Source: Pseudomonas asgharzadehiana
GTDB taxonomy: Bacteria; Pseudomonadota; Gammaproteobacteria; Pseudomonadales; Pseudomonadaceae
Length of the DNA: 64,000 bases
Direction of reading: 5' to 3'
NCBI RefSeq assembly: GCF_019139815.1
Contig: NZ_CP077079.1
Location: 806,001-870,000, forward strand
This document shows positions 39,613-47,210 of this stretch, piece by piece. The notes below the pieces were generated by a model, which was not told the origin of the DNA, ran no database searches, and was given only the letters and a program-made list of their open reading frames with translations. The position numbers and the translations under genes were made by a program. Position 1 is the stretch's first letter. Each line of letters starts with the position of its first letter.

Positions 39613-39717
39613 TGTGGGAGGGGGCTTGCTCCCGATAGCGGTGTATCAGTCAGCACATCTGATACTGACCCACCGCTATCGGGAGCAAGTCGAATCGTCG
39701 CACCGCCCCTCCCACAT
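39613..39717. repeat. Mosaic REPIN (canonical plus insert-bearing arm)
   Basis: Left arm CTGTGGGAGGGG...CTTGCTCCCGATAGCGG; right arm CCGCTATCGGGAGCAAG, then TCGAATCGTCGCACCG, then CCCCTCCCAC. The inner parts (GATAGCGGTG.. and ..CACCGCTATC) extend the pairing. Confidence 0.9.
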
Positions 39718-39740
39718 TTGTTTTGCGGCGCTTAGGAAAT

Positions 39741-40217
39741 TGTGGAAAACAAATCCGGCCACCTCCCAAAGCGCGACATATAGCCGCCGCAAATCCCTGT
39801 TTTGTCACCGTTTTGACTTGTCCCCATCCGCTGTGGAACCGGCTGTGGGTAACGTGGGAGTAGCTGGCTGAACGCCTTTAAAACCGTGGCTTACAGCGCG
39901 ACGGTTGTTTTTTGATCAGTGACTTTTTCGCGACCGCCCAAGGGGTTTGTCAACCTGTTTAAAGACACAGGTATATGACGGGAATATGTCTCGTCAGCCT
40001 GTGGATAAGTCTGTGACTAAACTCTGGAAAGACGGCCGCAGAGGCCGAAATGTCTGGCCTGGAGCCATCGTTCGGATTTTTCCGCTTGCCGTGGCTCTAC
40101 ATACGCTTCGGCCGAGGTCAAGCAAAAAACTTTCTAAAATCGCCTGCAGGCCTTGTGGATAGAGGCTTGAGCTGTTTTGCACTTGCCCCCAAAGACTGTG
40201 GGCGCAGTTGTGGATAA
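39741..40217 (+). other. Cluster of DnaA boxes
   Basis: TGTGGATAA at 40000-40008 and 40209-40217 (both 9/9), TGTGGAAAA at 39741-39749, TGTGGGTAA at 39844-39852 and TGTGGATAG at 40154-40162 (each 8/9), plus weaker TGTGACTAA at 40012. All read in the same direction. No dnaA, dnaN, rpmH or parAB gene is nearby, so this is not the usual Pseudomonas oriC. It could be a titration site, an activator-reloading site or a cryptic origin. Confidence 0.6.
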
Positions 40218-40379
40218 CCTGCGCGCATATGGCTGCAGGCCACGGTTTATAAGGCGTTGCTCTGAGTGGTTAAAAAACAACCAGCTGTGTATGAAGGTAG
40301 GTGCATAGCGGTTGCCGCAACAGCGGGGTACGGGCATTCTGCTGGCTGATTTTTTCCCGATGCCCGCAAGGAGAACACC

Positions 40380-41144
40380 ATGACCAACACGCTGTTTATC
40401 ACTGGCGCCACCTCAGGTTTCGGCGAAGCCTGCGCCCGTCGGTTTGCCGAAGCCGGCTGGAAACTCGTGCTCACCGGCCGTCGCGCCGAGCGTTTGAATG
40501 CCCTGGTTGAAGAGCTTTCCAAGCAGACCGAAGTGCATGGCTTGGTCGTGGATGTGCGTGACCGCCAAGGCATGGAAGACGCCATCGCCAACCTGCCGCC
40601 GTCGTTCGCCACGTTGCGCGGCCTGATCAACAACGCCGGGTTGGCCGTGGGCACGGACCCGGCGCCCAAATGCAGCCTCGACGATTGGGAAACCATGGTC
40701 GACACCAACATCAAGGGCCTGCTGACCACCACCAGCCTGCTGCTGCCACGCTTGATCGCCCATGGCCGGGGCGCCGGGATCATCAACCTGGGCTCCATCG
40801 CCGGCAGCTACCCCTACCCGGGCAGCCACGTGTATGGCGGCTCCAAGGCGTTCGTTAAACAGTTCTCGCTGAACCTGCGTTGCGACTTGCAAGGCACCGG
40901 CGTGCGCGTGACCAACATCGAGCCCGGCCTGTGCGAGAGCGAGTTCTCCCTGGTGCGCTTCGGCGGTGATCAGGCGCGCTACGACGCCACCTACGCCGGC
41001 GCCGAGCCGATCCAGCCGCAAGACATTGCCGACACGATCTTCTGGGTCATGAACACGCCCGCGCACGTCAATATCAACCGCCTGGAACTGATGCCGGTGA
41101 GCCAGACCTGGGCTGGGTTTGCGATTGAGCGTGGCGCCAAGTAA
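40380..41144 (+). CDS. Short-chain dehydrogenase (YdfG-like)
   Basis: 254 residues, classical SDR. The NADP-binding TGATSGFGEACARRF is at ~8-22, with NNAG at ~86, catalytic Ser in INLGSIAGSYPYPG and YGGSK (Tyr-x-x-x-Lys). It closely resembles E. coli YdfG, which oxidises serine, allo-threonine and 3-hydroxy acids with NADP+. ATG 40380 follows AAGGAG at ~40368. It is not in an operon; the long non-coding region lies upstream and a REP relic hairpin (41151-41177) downstream. Confidence 0.88.
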   Translation: MTNTLFITGATSGFGEACARRFAEAGWKLVLTGRRAERLNALVEELSKQTEVHGLVVDVRDRQGMEDAIANLPPSFATLRGLINNAGLAVGTDPAPKCSLDDWETMVDTNIKGLLTTTSLLLPRLIAHGRGAGIINLGSIAGSYPYPGSHVYGGSKAFVKQFSLNLRCDLQGTGVRVTNIEPGLCESEFSLVRFGGDQARYDATYAGAEPIQPQDIADTIFWVMNTPAHVNINRLELMPVSQTWAGFAIERGAK

Positions 41145-41150
41145 GGCTTT

Positions 41151-41177
41151 GGATCGGGGCGTTGCCCCCGATGCGGC
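41151..41177. repeat. REP relic / terminator hairpin
   Basis: GGATCGGGGC-GTT-GCCCCCGATGCGGCCC: inner REP ends only, forming a hairpin between the convergent SDR and epimerase genes. Confidence 0.6.
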
Positions 41178-41185
41178 CCTAAAAA

Positions 41186-42295
41186 TCAACAAAAATGCTG
41201 GCTAAGCCCCTGATAGCACGTCGCCAGGTGATACGGCGTGGTCGACGGCATATCCCGTCGGCTCACGGCGCCGTTGGCATCCAGGCATTCGTGCCAGCCT
41301 TTGTCATGCAGGAAGTTGTGTTGCAGCGCCAGCAATTGGTGCTGTAACCGCGCTTCGCTGGCGGGGCGCAGGGTCAAGGCCCGCAGGTATTCGGCCTGGG
41401 CCCAGATGCGTTGGGTACCGTCGCGCACGCTGCCGTCGAGGGCGAGCATGCCGCTGACCGCACCGCTTAACGTATCCACACCTTTTTGCTCGGCGTAGGC
41501 AAATGCCCGCGTGAGCGAAGCATGCAGCGCAGTGCCGCGCAGCACATCCGACGACTCAAGCAAAAAGAACCATTCGAACTGGTGTCCCGGCTCGAACCAG
41601 TTATCCACCGCGCCCAGCGGTTTTTCCATCATCACGCCGTGCAGGCGGTCGATGAAGCGCTTTTGCAGGGCCGTGGCCAAGTCGAGCAACGCGTCCTGTG
41701 TGACGGCGTCTTCACGCACGCTCAGCGTGGCCAGGAAGCCTTCGGCAAGGTGCATCAGCGGGTTCTGCAAGGGCCCGGCGTTGAGGGAAGACCAGTTGCG
41801 TTCCAGCACCGCTTCGTACAGGCCGTCGCCGCTGGCGAAGCGTTCGGCGACCACGGCAAGCGCGGCATTGAGCACCGACTCCACCAACGGTTCACGCACC
41901 TTGGCCCAGTAGTGGGCACAGGCAAAGATGATGAAGGCGTGGGTATAGAGGTCTTTGCGTTTATCCAACGGCTGCCCGGCCGGGTCGATGCTGTAGAACC
42001 AGCCGCCGTGCTCCGCGTCGTGGAAGTGCCGTTGCAGCGAGCGGAACAACACTGCCGCGCGTGCTTCGGCGAAGGCCGCACCGGGTTCGCCAATCAGGCT
42101 GGCGAACAGGTACAACTGTCGGGCGCACGCCATGGCGCGATAGCGTTGGGGGGGCAAAGGCCGGTGATCGGCGTCCAGCGCCTCATAGGGCAACGCCAGC
42201 TCGGCGTTCCAGCCCGGGCCCTGCCAGAGGGGCACGATCAGGCTGTGGAAGTGCGTGAGCACGGTATTCAAGGCAGGCGGGGAAGCGATGGGCAT
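41186..42295 (-). CDS. AGE-family epimerase/isomerase
   Basis: 369 residues, the (alpha/alpha)6-barrel N-acylglucosamine 2-epimerase family. Visible are the barrel motifs RYRAMACARQLYLFA, NPLMHLAEGFLA, EPGHQFEWFFLL (catalytic His region) and RIWAQAEYLRAL with the second His-containing C-terminal block. Members interconvert mannose/fructose or cellobiose-type sugars or epimerise GlcNAc/ManNAc. The absence of a clear ATP-binding loop and the size fit a mannose isomerase-like enzyme, but the substrate cannot be fixed. It is a monocistronic gene. Confidence 0.82.
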   Translation of the reverse strand: MPIASPPALNTVLTHFHSLIVPLWQGPGWNAELALPYEALDADHRPLPPQRYRAMACARQLYLFASLIGEPGAAFAEARAAVLFRSLQRHFHDAEHGGWFYSIDPAGQPLDKRKDLYTHAFIIFACAHYWAKVREPLVESVLNAALAVVAERFASGDGLYEAVLERNWSSLNAGPLQNPLMHLAEGFLATLSVREDAVTQDALLDLATALQKRFIDRLHGVMMEKPLGAVDNWFEPGHQFEWFFLLESSDVLRGTALHASLTRAFAYAEQKGVDTLSGAVSGMLALDGSVRDGTQRIWAQAEYLRALTLRPASEARLQHQLLALQHNFLHDKGWHECLDANGAVSRRDMPSTTPYHLATCYQGLSQHFC

Positions 42296-42368
42296 TGGCT
42301 GGCGTCGTCACGGCAGGGGTGTTTGCCGCGCATGGTAGCAGGCTTGGGGTGGATGTTGGTTTTGAGAC

Positions 42369-42446
42369 CGCTATCGGGAGCAAGCGCCCTCCCACATTCA
42401 GACGTGTGAACACAGTTCAAATGTGAGAGGGGGCTTGCCCCCGATG
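42369..42446. repeat. REPIN upstream of epimerase / downstream of ureJ
   Basis: Arms CGCTATCGGGAGCAAG...CTCCCAC and GTGAGAGGGG...CCCCCGATGAGGCC, each with one or two changes from the canonical form. Confidence 0.88.
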
Positions 42447-42468
42447 AGGCCCTCGACCGCGCCGCGAA

Positions 42469-43041
42469 TCAGCCCGCCAGCAACCAAGCTCCCGTCACCG
42501 CCGAAGCCGCCCCAGCCACCCGCACCAGCGGCGCCGCAGCAGCCGGCAGCCAACGCACCAGCGCATAACCCGCCGCGTGCAATACCGCAGTCGCACCGAC
42601 AAACCCTGCCGCATACGTCCAAGGGCTGGTCATGTCCGGCAACTCCAGGCCATGGGCCACACCGTGGAACAGCGCAAACAACGCCGTCGCGCCTACCGCC
42701 ATGAACAACGGCGGGCGCACCGCCAGCGCCACGGCGAGGCCCAGCGCCAGGACCGACGCGGCAATCCCGCTTTCCAGTGCCGGCAACGCCAGACCCTCAA
42801 AGCCCAATACGCCGCCGATCAGCAGGGTGCCGACAAAGGTGCACGGCAGCGCCCAGCGGGCGGCGCCTTTTTGCTGCGCGGCCCACAGGCCGACCGCAAC
42901 CATGGCAAGCAGATGGTCGATGCCGCCCAGGGGGTGGCTGATACCGGCGAGCAGCCCGTTGTCGCCGTGGCCCGGATGAGCGAAGGCCAGGGCCGGGGCG
43001 AGCAGCAAGGCGGCGGCTGCGAAGAGTTTTTTGAGGCTCAT
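42469..43041 (-). CDS. ureJ: HupE/UreJ-family membrane protein
   Basis: 190 residues. The signal-like first helix (KLFAAAALLLAPALAFA) is followed by the family hallmark HPGHGD and GISHPLGGIDHLLAMVAVGL. About six or seven membrane helices follow, with metal-binding histidines in HPLGGIDH and FHGVAHGLE. HupE/UreJ proteins are nickel (or cobalt) permeases or facilitators; placement after ureG suggests nickel supply for urease. It lies 23 bp after ureG. Confidence 0.9.
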   Translation of the reverse strand: MSLKKLFAAAALLLAPALAFAHPGHGDNGLLAGISHPLGGIDHLLAMVAVGLWAAQQKGAARWALPCTFVGTLLIGGVLGFEGLALPALESGIAASVLALGLAVALAVRPPLFMAVGATALFALFHGVAHGLELPDMTSPWTYAAGFVGATAVLHAAGYALVRWLPAAAAPLVRVAGAASAVTGAWLLAG

Positions 43042-43064
43042 GAGCAGATTCCTTATGGGTTGAT

Positions 43065-43679
43065 TTATGCGGCGGTCAGCAAGCCCTGGCGTTCGATAAA
43101 GGCGACGATGTCATCCAGGCCGACACCGGTTTTCTGATTGCTGAAGACAAAGGGTTTGCCGTTGCGCATGCGTTGGGTATCGCTGTTCATCAACTCCAGC
43201 GAGGCACCGACCAGCGGCGCGAGGTCGATCTTGTTGATCACCAGCAGGTCGGATTTGCAGATGCCCGGGCCGCCTTTGCGCGGCAGTTTGTCGCCGGCAG
43301 ACACATCGATCACGTAGATGGTCAGGTCCGACAGCTCGGGGCTGAAGGTCGCCGACAAGTTATCCCCACCGGACTCCACCAGGATCAGGTCCAGGCCCGG
43401 AAAGCGGCGGTTGAGTTGGTCCACCGCTTCCAGATTGATCGAGGCGTCCTCACGAATCGCCGTGTGCGGGCAGCCGCCGGTTTCCACGCCGATGATGCGC
43501 TCGGGCGCCAGGGCCTCGTTGCGTACCAGGAAGTCGGCGTCTTCGCGGGTGTAGATATCGTTGGTCACCACCGCCAGGTTGTAGCGGTCGCGCAGCGCCA
43601 GGCACAGGGCCAGGGTCAGGGCGGTCTTGCCGGAGCCCACCGGGCCGCCGATGCCGACGCGCAGGGGTTGTGTGTTCAT
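43065..43679 (-). CDS. ureG: Urease accessory GTPase UreG
   Basis: 204 residues, SIMIBI-class GTPase. P-loop [12 protein letters not shown] (~11-22), the nickel-binding CPH motif in [32 protein letters not shown] and the [11 protein letters not shown] base-specificity motif are all present. It couples GTP hydrolysis to nickel insertion into UreC with UreE/F/D. I chose ATG 43679 ([12 protein letters not shown]) because GGAG lies just before it. It is 24 bp after ureF. Confidence 0.96.
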   Translation of the reverse strand: MNTQPLRVGIGGPVGSGKTALTLALCLALRDRYNLAVVTNDIYTREDADFLVRNEALAPERIIGVETGGCPHTAIREDASINLEAVDQLNRRFPGLDLILVESGGDNLSATFSPELSDLTIYVIDVSAGDKLPRKGGPGICKSDLLVINKIDLAPLVGASLELMNSDTQRMRNGKPFVFSNQKTGVGLDDIVAFIERQGLLTAA

Positions 43680-43703
43680 GTGCTTCTCCAAAATCAAGAA
43701 CTC

Positions 43704-44378
43704 CTAGGAACGGAACAGGCGGCTGTACTGGCGCTCGTGGGCCATGCATGCCAATGACAGGCCGAAAGCGGCACTGCCGAACGAGTGGGGGGCGATGTGG
43801 CCGGCATCCTGCTGGGCTTGTTGCAGCAGCGGCAGCAGTTCGCTGGTCAGGCGCTGGGCGGCCTGCTGGCCCAGGGGCAGGGTTTTCATCAGCACGGCCA
43901 ATTGGTTTTCCAGCCAGCTCCACAGCCAGGCCGCCAGGGCGTCGTCGGGGCTGATGCTCCAGGCGCGAGCCGCCAGGGCCCAGCCCAACGCCAGATGGGG
44001 CTCGCTGTGTTGCTCAAGCAAGGCGCGAGCGGCGCCGTCCAGCTCCGGCAAGCCATTGAGCAACTGTTGCAGCGAATAACCCATCTGCCGGCTCTCTTGG
44101 TACAGCTCGCGGGTTTCACGACTGGCTTGGTGTTCTTCACACAATTGCGCCAGCCTCGGCCAATCCTGCTCGGCGGCGGCGCGGCAATGGGCGAGCAACA
44201 GCGGCGCTTCGAAGCGCGCCAGGTTGAGCAGCAATTGGTCGCTGATCCAGCGTCGGGCGCTGCTCGCATCCTTGACGCGGCCATTCTCCACGGCCATTTC
44301 CAGGCCCTGGGAATAGCTGTAGCCGCCAATCGGCAATTGCGGACTGGCCAGGCGCAGCAGCGCCCAGGCTGGGTTCAT
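43704..44378 (-). CDS. ureF: Urease accessory protein UreF
   Basis: 224 residues, all-helical. [21 protein letters not shown] at the N-terminus and the C-terminal YSRLFRS tail used for UreG/UreD binding are typical. It works as a checkpoint or scaffold in the UreDFG activation complex. Its ATG overlaps the ureE stop by four bases (44375-44378). Confidence 0.95.
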   Translation of the reverse strand: MNPAWALLRLASPQLPIGGYSYSQGLEMAVENGRVKDASSARRWISDQLLLNLARFEAPLLLAHCRAAAEQDWPRLAQLCEEHQASRETRELYQESRQMGYSLQQLLNGLPELDGAARALLEQHSEPHLALGWALAARAWSISPDDALAAWLWSWLENQLAVLMKTLPLGQQAAQRLTSELLPLLQQAQQDAGHIAPHSFGSAAFGLSLACMAHERQYSRLFRS

Positions 44379-44875
44379 AAACGTACGCCGAACTGGTGCA
44401 GCTTGGGCGGGTAGTTGAAATCTTCATCGCCGTGGCGTGAATGATGATGGCCGCCGCCATACGCACCGTGTTCCGGCTGGAACGGCGCCTCAAGGGTTTC
44501 GGTATGGGCGCCCAATTGTTCAAGCATGGCCTTGAGCACGTAGTCATCGAGCAGGCGCAGCCAGCCATCCCCGACTTGCAACGCCACGTGGCGGTTGCCC
44601 AGGTGATAGGCAGCGCGGGTCAGTTCGAAGGCGCTGGCGCAGGTGACATGCAGCAGTTGTTCAGGCCGGGCGCACACGCGTACGACACGTCCGTCTTCGG
44701 CCTGTAGGAATTCGCCATCGTGAAGCGGCGGCTGGCCACGCTCCAGAAACAGGCCGACGTCTTCACCGTCGGCACTGAAACAGCGCAGGCGGCTTTTGCT
44801 GCGGGCTTCGAAATTCAGCAGCAGCTCAGCGGCCCAGAGGGCTTGGGGGGCGATTCGGCGGTGGATCACCAGCAT
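44375..44875 (-). CDS. ureE: Urease accessory nickel chaperone UreE
   Basis: 166 residues. The N-terminal peptide-binding domain begins [17 protein letters not shown]. The metal-binding domain has [15 protein letters not shown], with the conserved interface His, and the C-terminus carries a histidine cluster ([13 protein letters not shown]). It delivers Ni2+ to UreG. I chose ATG 44875 because family homology starts there; upstream codons read into the sigma-54 promoter. First gene of ureE-F-G-J, with an NtrC-like site and sigma-54 promoter immediately upstream. Confidence 0.95.
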   Translation of the reverse strand: MLVIHRRIAPQALWAAELLLNFEARSKSRLRCFSADGEDVGLFLERGQPPLHDGEFLQAEDGRVVRVCARPEQLLHVTCASAFELTRAAYHLGNRHVALQVGDGWLRLLDDYVLKAMLEQLGAHTETLEAPFQPEHGAYGGGHHHSRHGDEDFNYPPKLHQFGVRL

Positions 44876-44911
44876 CAGGAAGCTTCCAGCTATGAGCGAT
44901 GAAACAGCTAG

Positions 44912-44927
44912 AGCAAGGGGCTTGCCA
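44912..44927 (-). promoter_or_regulatory. Sigma-54 promoter of ureEFGJ
   Basis: On the minus strand TGGCAAG-CCCC-TTGCT: GG and GC are 10 bp apart, one change from TGGCACG-N4-TTGCW. The predicted start is about 25 nt before the ureE ATG. Confidence 0.75.
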
Positions 44928-45004
44928 ACCCCGGTCAAGAGTAGGAATTACCTGTAGGCGGGCAGGGCAATGCCACTAAACAGGGCGTTGAAAGAGTCGG
45001 CGCG

Positions 45005-45021
45005 TGCTCCAAAATGGTGCG
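45005..45021. promoter_or_regulatory. NtrC-like binding site upstream of ureE
   Basis: TGCTCCA-AAA-TGGTGCG: 12 of 14 arm positions agree with TGCACCA-N3-TGGTGCA, and the outer bases GCGCG/CGCGC extend the dyad. It lies ~80 bp upstream of the -24 element. Confidence 0.65.
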
Positions 45022-45152
45022 CGCTACCGCCATGCGCACTCGCTCTGAGCAATCTCGGATTTGTCCTACGGGATCTGGGGATTCTACGTTCATCACATTA
45101 CCTGCGAAATCATTAGGCTTTGCGCCGTGTTTAATTCGCCGCGACGTTCATC

Positions 45153-45650
45153 ATGTTCAAGCTATTACTTTTTGTGGTCATTCTCGGTCTGTCCGTGGGC
45201 ATGTCCTCGGCTTCGGCCAATCTGCAGCCACGCCCCGCCTTTGCCGCGCCCGAGCAAGGCGCGGCGATCGACGATGTGATCGACCGCGCTCACCAGTTGG
45301 TGGGCACCCGCTACAAATTGGGAGGCACCTCGGTACAGCAGGGTTTCGATTGCAGCAGTTTTCTGGTCTACCTGTTCAAGACCCAAGCCAATATCCAATT
45401 ACCCCGCACCACCACGGCGATGCACCGCTCAACGGCCACCACCATTCAGCGCAGTGCGCTCAAGCCCGGCGATGCGGTGTTCTTCAAGGGTAATGGGCAC
45501 GGTCCGGTCAGCCACGTGGGGCTTTATATAGGCGAGGGCAAGTTCATTCATTCGCCACGTACCGGCAAGACGGTGCGCATTGATTCGCTCAGCAACCGCT
45601 ACTGGAACAAGTACTACACCAGCGCGAAGCGATTCCATCAGGCCGGCTGA
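45153..45650 (+). CDS. NlpC/P60 family cell-wall hydrolase
   Basis: 165 residues. The signal peptide is ~1-22 (MFKLLLFVVILGLSVGMSSA), with no lipobox cysteine, so it is probably periplasmic. The NlpC/P60 domain (~38-160) has catalytic Cys in GFDCSSFLVYLF, His in VSHVGLYIGEGKFIHSP and the third polar residue in the same block. It is predicted to cleave peptidoglycan stem peptides (gamma-D-Glu-mDAP or murein endopeptidase). The 277-bp gap upstream holds the ureE control region. It is convergent with the desT-like gene 5 bp away. Confidence 0.88.
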   Translation: MFKLLLFVVILGLSVGMSSASANLQPRPAFAAPEQGAAIDDVIDRAHQLVGTRYKLGGTSVQQGFDCSSFLVYLFKTQANIQLPRTTTAMHRSTATTIQRSALKPGDAVFFKGNGHGPVSHVGLYIGEGKFIHSPRTGKTVRIDSLSNRYWNKYYTSAKRFHQAG

Positions 45651-45655
45651 TCGGT

Positions 45656-46288
45656 TTACTCGGTGCTGCCCAGGCCTTGCCAGTGCTTGAGGCCGATAAA
45701 GATAAAACGCAGTTGTTGGGTGATTTTCGCCTGGGGCGTGAGGTGCGCGGGCAACGCCTGGGCCGGTGGGTCGATGATGTCGGGGAGGGTGGCGAACACG
45801 CTTTTGACGATCAGGTCCGCCATCACGTGCAGGCCATCGGCATCCAGGTGTTGCAACTTGGGCATCAGCGTCAAGTCGGCCGCCAGGTCGCGGGTGATGT
45901 CCTCGCGCAACGCACCGATGGCCTGGCGCACGGCCAGGCAGCCGCCGTATTGCTCGCGGGCCAGGAACAGGAATTGCGAACGGTTGGCCGAGACCACATC
46001 GAGAAAAATCCGCACGGAGGCATCGATAATGCCGCCCATCACGAATTCGTTGTGGCGCACCAGGCGGATGGTGGCGCGAAAGGTCTGGCCGACTTCACTG
46101 ACCAACACAAGCCCAAGCTGGTCCATATCGGCAAAGTGGCGATAGAACCCGGTGGGCACGATGCCGGCCGTCTTGGCCACTTCGCGCAGGCTCAGGCTGC
46201 CGAACCCACGGCCACACTCCATGAGATGGCGGGCAGCGTCCATCAGGGCGAGGCGGGTCTGTTGCTTCTGTTCGGCGCGGGGCAGCAT
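45656..46288 (-). CDS. desT: TetR-family regulator, DesT/FabR-like
   Basis: 210 residues. The N-terminal TetR helix-turn-helix is PRAEQKQQTRLALMDAAR, then SLSLREVAKTAGIVPTGFYR (~24-43); the C-terminal domain contains FLFLAREQYGGCLAVRQA. The sequence closely resembles P. aeruginosa DesT, which senses the saturated/unsaturated acyl-CoA ratio and represses the desCB desaturase operon. Location next to ureE matches PA4890-PA4891 as I recall. Here the desCB genes are absent from the neighbourhood. ATG 46288 is the family start. Confidence 0.82.
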   Translation of the reverse strand: MLPRAEQKQQTRLALMDAARHLMECGRGFGSLSLREVAKTAGIVPTGFYRHFADMDQLGLVLVSEVGQTFRATIRLVRHNEFVMGGIIDASVRIFLDVVSANRSQFLFLAREQYGGCLAVRQAIGALREDITRDLAADLTLMPKLQHLDADGLHVMADLIVKSVFATLPDIIDPPAQALPAHLTPQAKITQQLRFIFIGLKHWQGLGSTE

Positions 46289-46391
46289 GGTGGGTGAGCT
46301 TTGTCGGTAAGTACAGCGACGCACTCTAGCAAAACAGCTTCGTTGGCGTCGAACTTGACGCAGGCAGGCGTGATGCAGGTTACAAAAAGTC

Positions 46392-46422
46392 AAAAGCCCG
46401 ATCGACTGATCGGGCTTTTTTC
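46392..46422 (-). terminator. Terminator of the repeat-rich exported protein gene
   Basis: AAGCCCGATC-GACT-GATCGGGCTT, flanked by A and T runs on both sides, so it can work in either direction. It lies 16 bp beyond the stop of the gene at 46438-46851. Confidence 0.88.
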
Positions 46423-46437
46423 TGGGCCACCACCGGG

Positions 46438-46851
46438 TTAGCTCTGTGCTTGATGCAGGTCTTGCAGGCGGTCGGCACCACCTTCGGCGATACCTTGGGT
46501 GTAGGCACGGTCGTTGGCTTGTTCAGCGCCGCCTTCGGCGACAGCGTTGCGTTCTTGCAGGCGATCAGCGCCACCTTCAACCAGACCTTTCTCTTCCAGG
46601 CGGTTGCGGCCGTTTTCGGTCAGGCCTTCGGTGTAAGCGCGTTTGTTGGCGTTGTCCGAACCGTTTTCAGCGACAGCGCCTTTAGCGTAGTCACGGTTCT
46701 CGTCTTCTTGGGAGCCGCTGCGAGCCAGGGTCTGGTTGAAGTGCGCGGCGTCGGCTTTGACTTGTGGAGTGACCTGTTCGGCGGCCGGCAGGGCAAAGGC
46801 ACTGGAAGCCAGGATGGACAACAGGACGGTAGCGAGTACTTGGCGTTTCAT
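46438..46851 (-). CDS. Exported protein with short internal repeats
   Basis: 137 residues; family not recognised. The signal peptide is ~1-20 (MKRQVLATVLLSILASSAFA). The mature part is hydrophilic and built of alternating short units: AENGSDNANKRAYTEGL, TENGRNRLEEKGLV, EGGADRLQERNAV, AEGGAEQANDRAYTQGI, AEGGADRLQDLHQ. Two unit types (ANxRAYTxGx and GGADRLQ) are each repeated. ATG 46851 has AGGAG 8 bp upstream. No catalytic motif is seen; a periplasmic stress or structural protein is possible. The complementary strand also has an open frame here, which I treat as a shadow. Confidence 0.72.
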   Translation of the reverse strand: MKRQVLATVLLSILASSAFALPAAEQVTPQVKADAAHFNQTLARSGSQEDENRDYAKGAVAENGSDNANKRAYTEGLTENGRNRLEEKGLVEGGADRLQERNAVAEGGAEQANDRAYTQGIAEGGADRLQDLHQAQS

Positions 46852-47210
46852 GATGGGTTGCTCCTTGGGAGGGCGATAAAGTGGGTACGGGGCTAATGCT
46901 ACTCTCGATAAGTCGATATAAAAGTTCATAAACACAATGGTAATAATCAACAGAATTGATTGTTCTCGGCGAGGGCTCTAGGACGCGGCTCTCAAGCACG
47001 CGGTTTTGCACCGGGGTGGGTATTTTCGACACAACGCTGGGTAACAATGGTGCGCCGTTGATGCGCGAATTTGTCCGGTTGATCAGAAAAATGCGTGTTT
47101 TCAGTTAAATTCGCCGCTGCGTTAAACCCCCTGGCGGTTTGCCAGTCGTAGCTTTATAAAGCTGTCCCAATGGCTGTGACCCAGCCAGTCGTATTCAGGA
47201 GTCCTGTGCA
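46852..47210. other. Divergent intergenic region
   Basis: 359 bp between the repeat-rich protein gene (leftward) and the AsmA-like gene (rightward). A plausible sigma-70 promoter for the leftward gene reads TTACCA-N17-TATATC on the minus strand around 46915-46945. I see no other defined element. Confidence 0.4.

Larger units (their letters stand above)
39590..40379. other. 790-bp non-coding region with REPIN and DnaA-box cluster
   Basis: The first ~130 bp hold a REPIN (39613-39717). From 39741 to 40217 there are two perfect and three 8/9 DnaA boxes, all in the same orientation, with AT-rich patches (39903-39930, 40121-40140). The last ~160 bp lead into the SDR gene. The short ORFs here have no coding character. 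Confidence 0.7.

Noticed and set aside
39947..40337. Short open frames in the long region before the SDR gene
   Set aside because: No ribosome-binding sites or family motifs; they run through the DnaA boxes in both directions.
46450..46896. Plus-strand frame opposite the repeat-rich exported protein, with hydrophobic translation
   Set aside because: The minus strand has a signal peptide, a good ribosome-binding site and a terminator placed for it; the plus frame has none.
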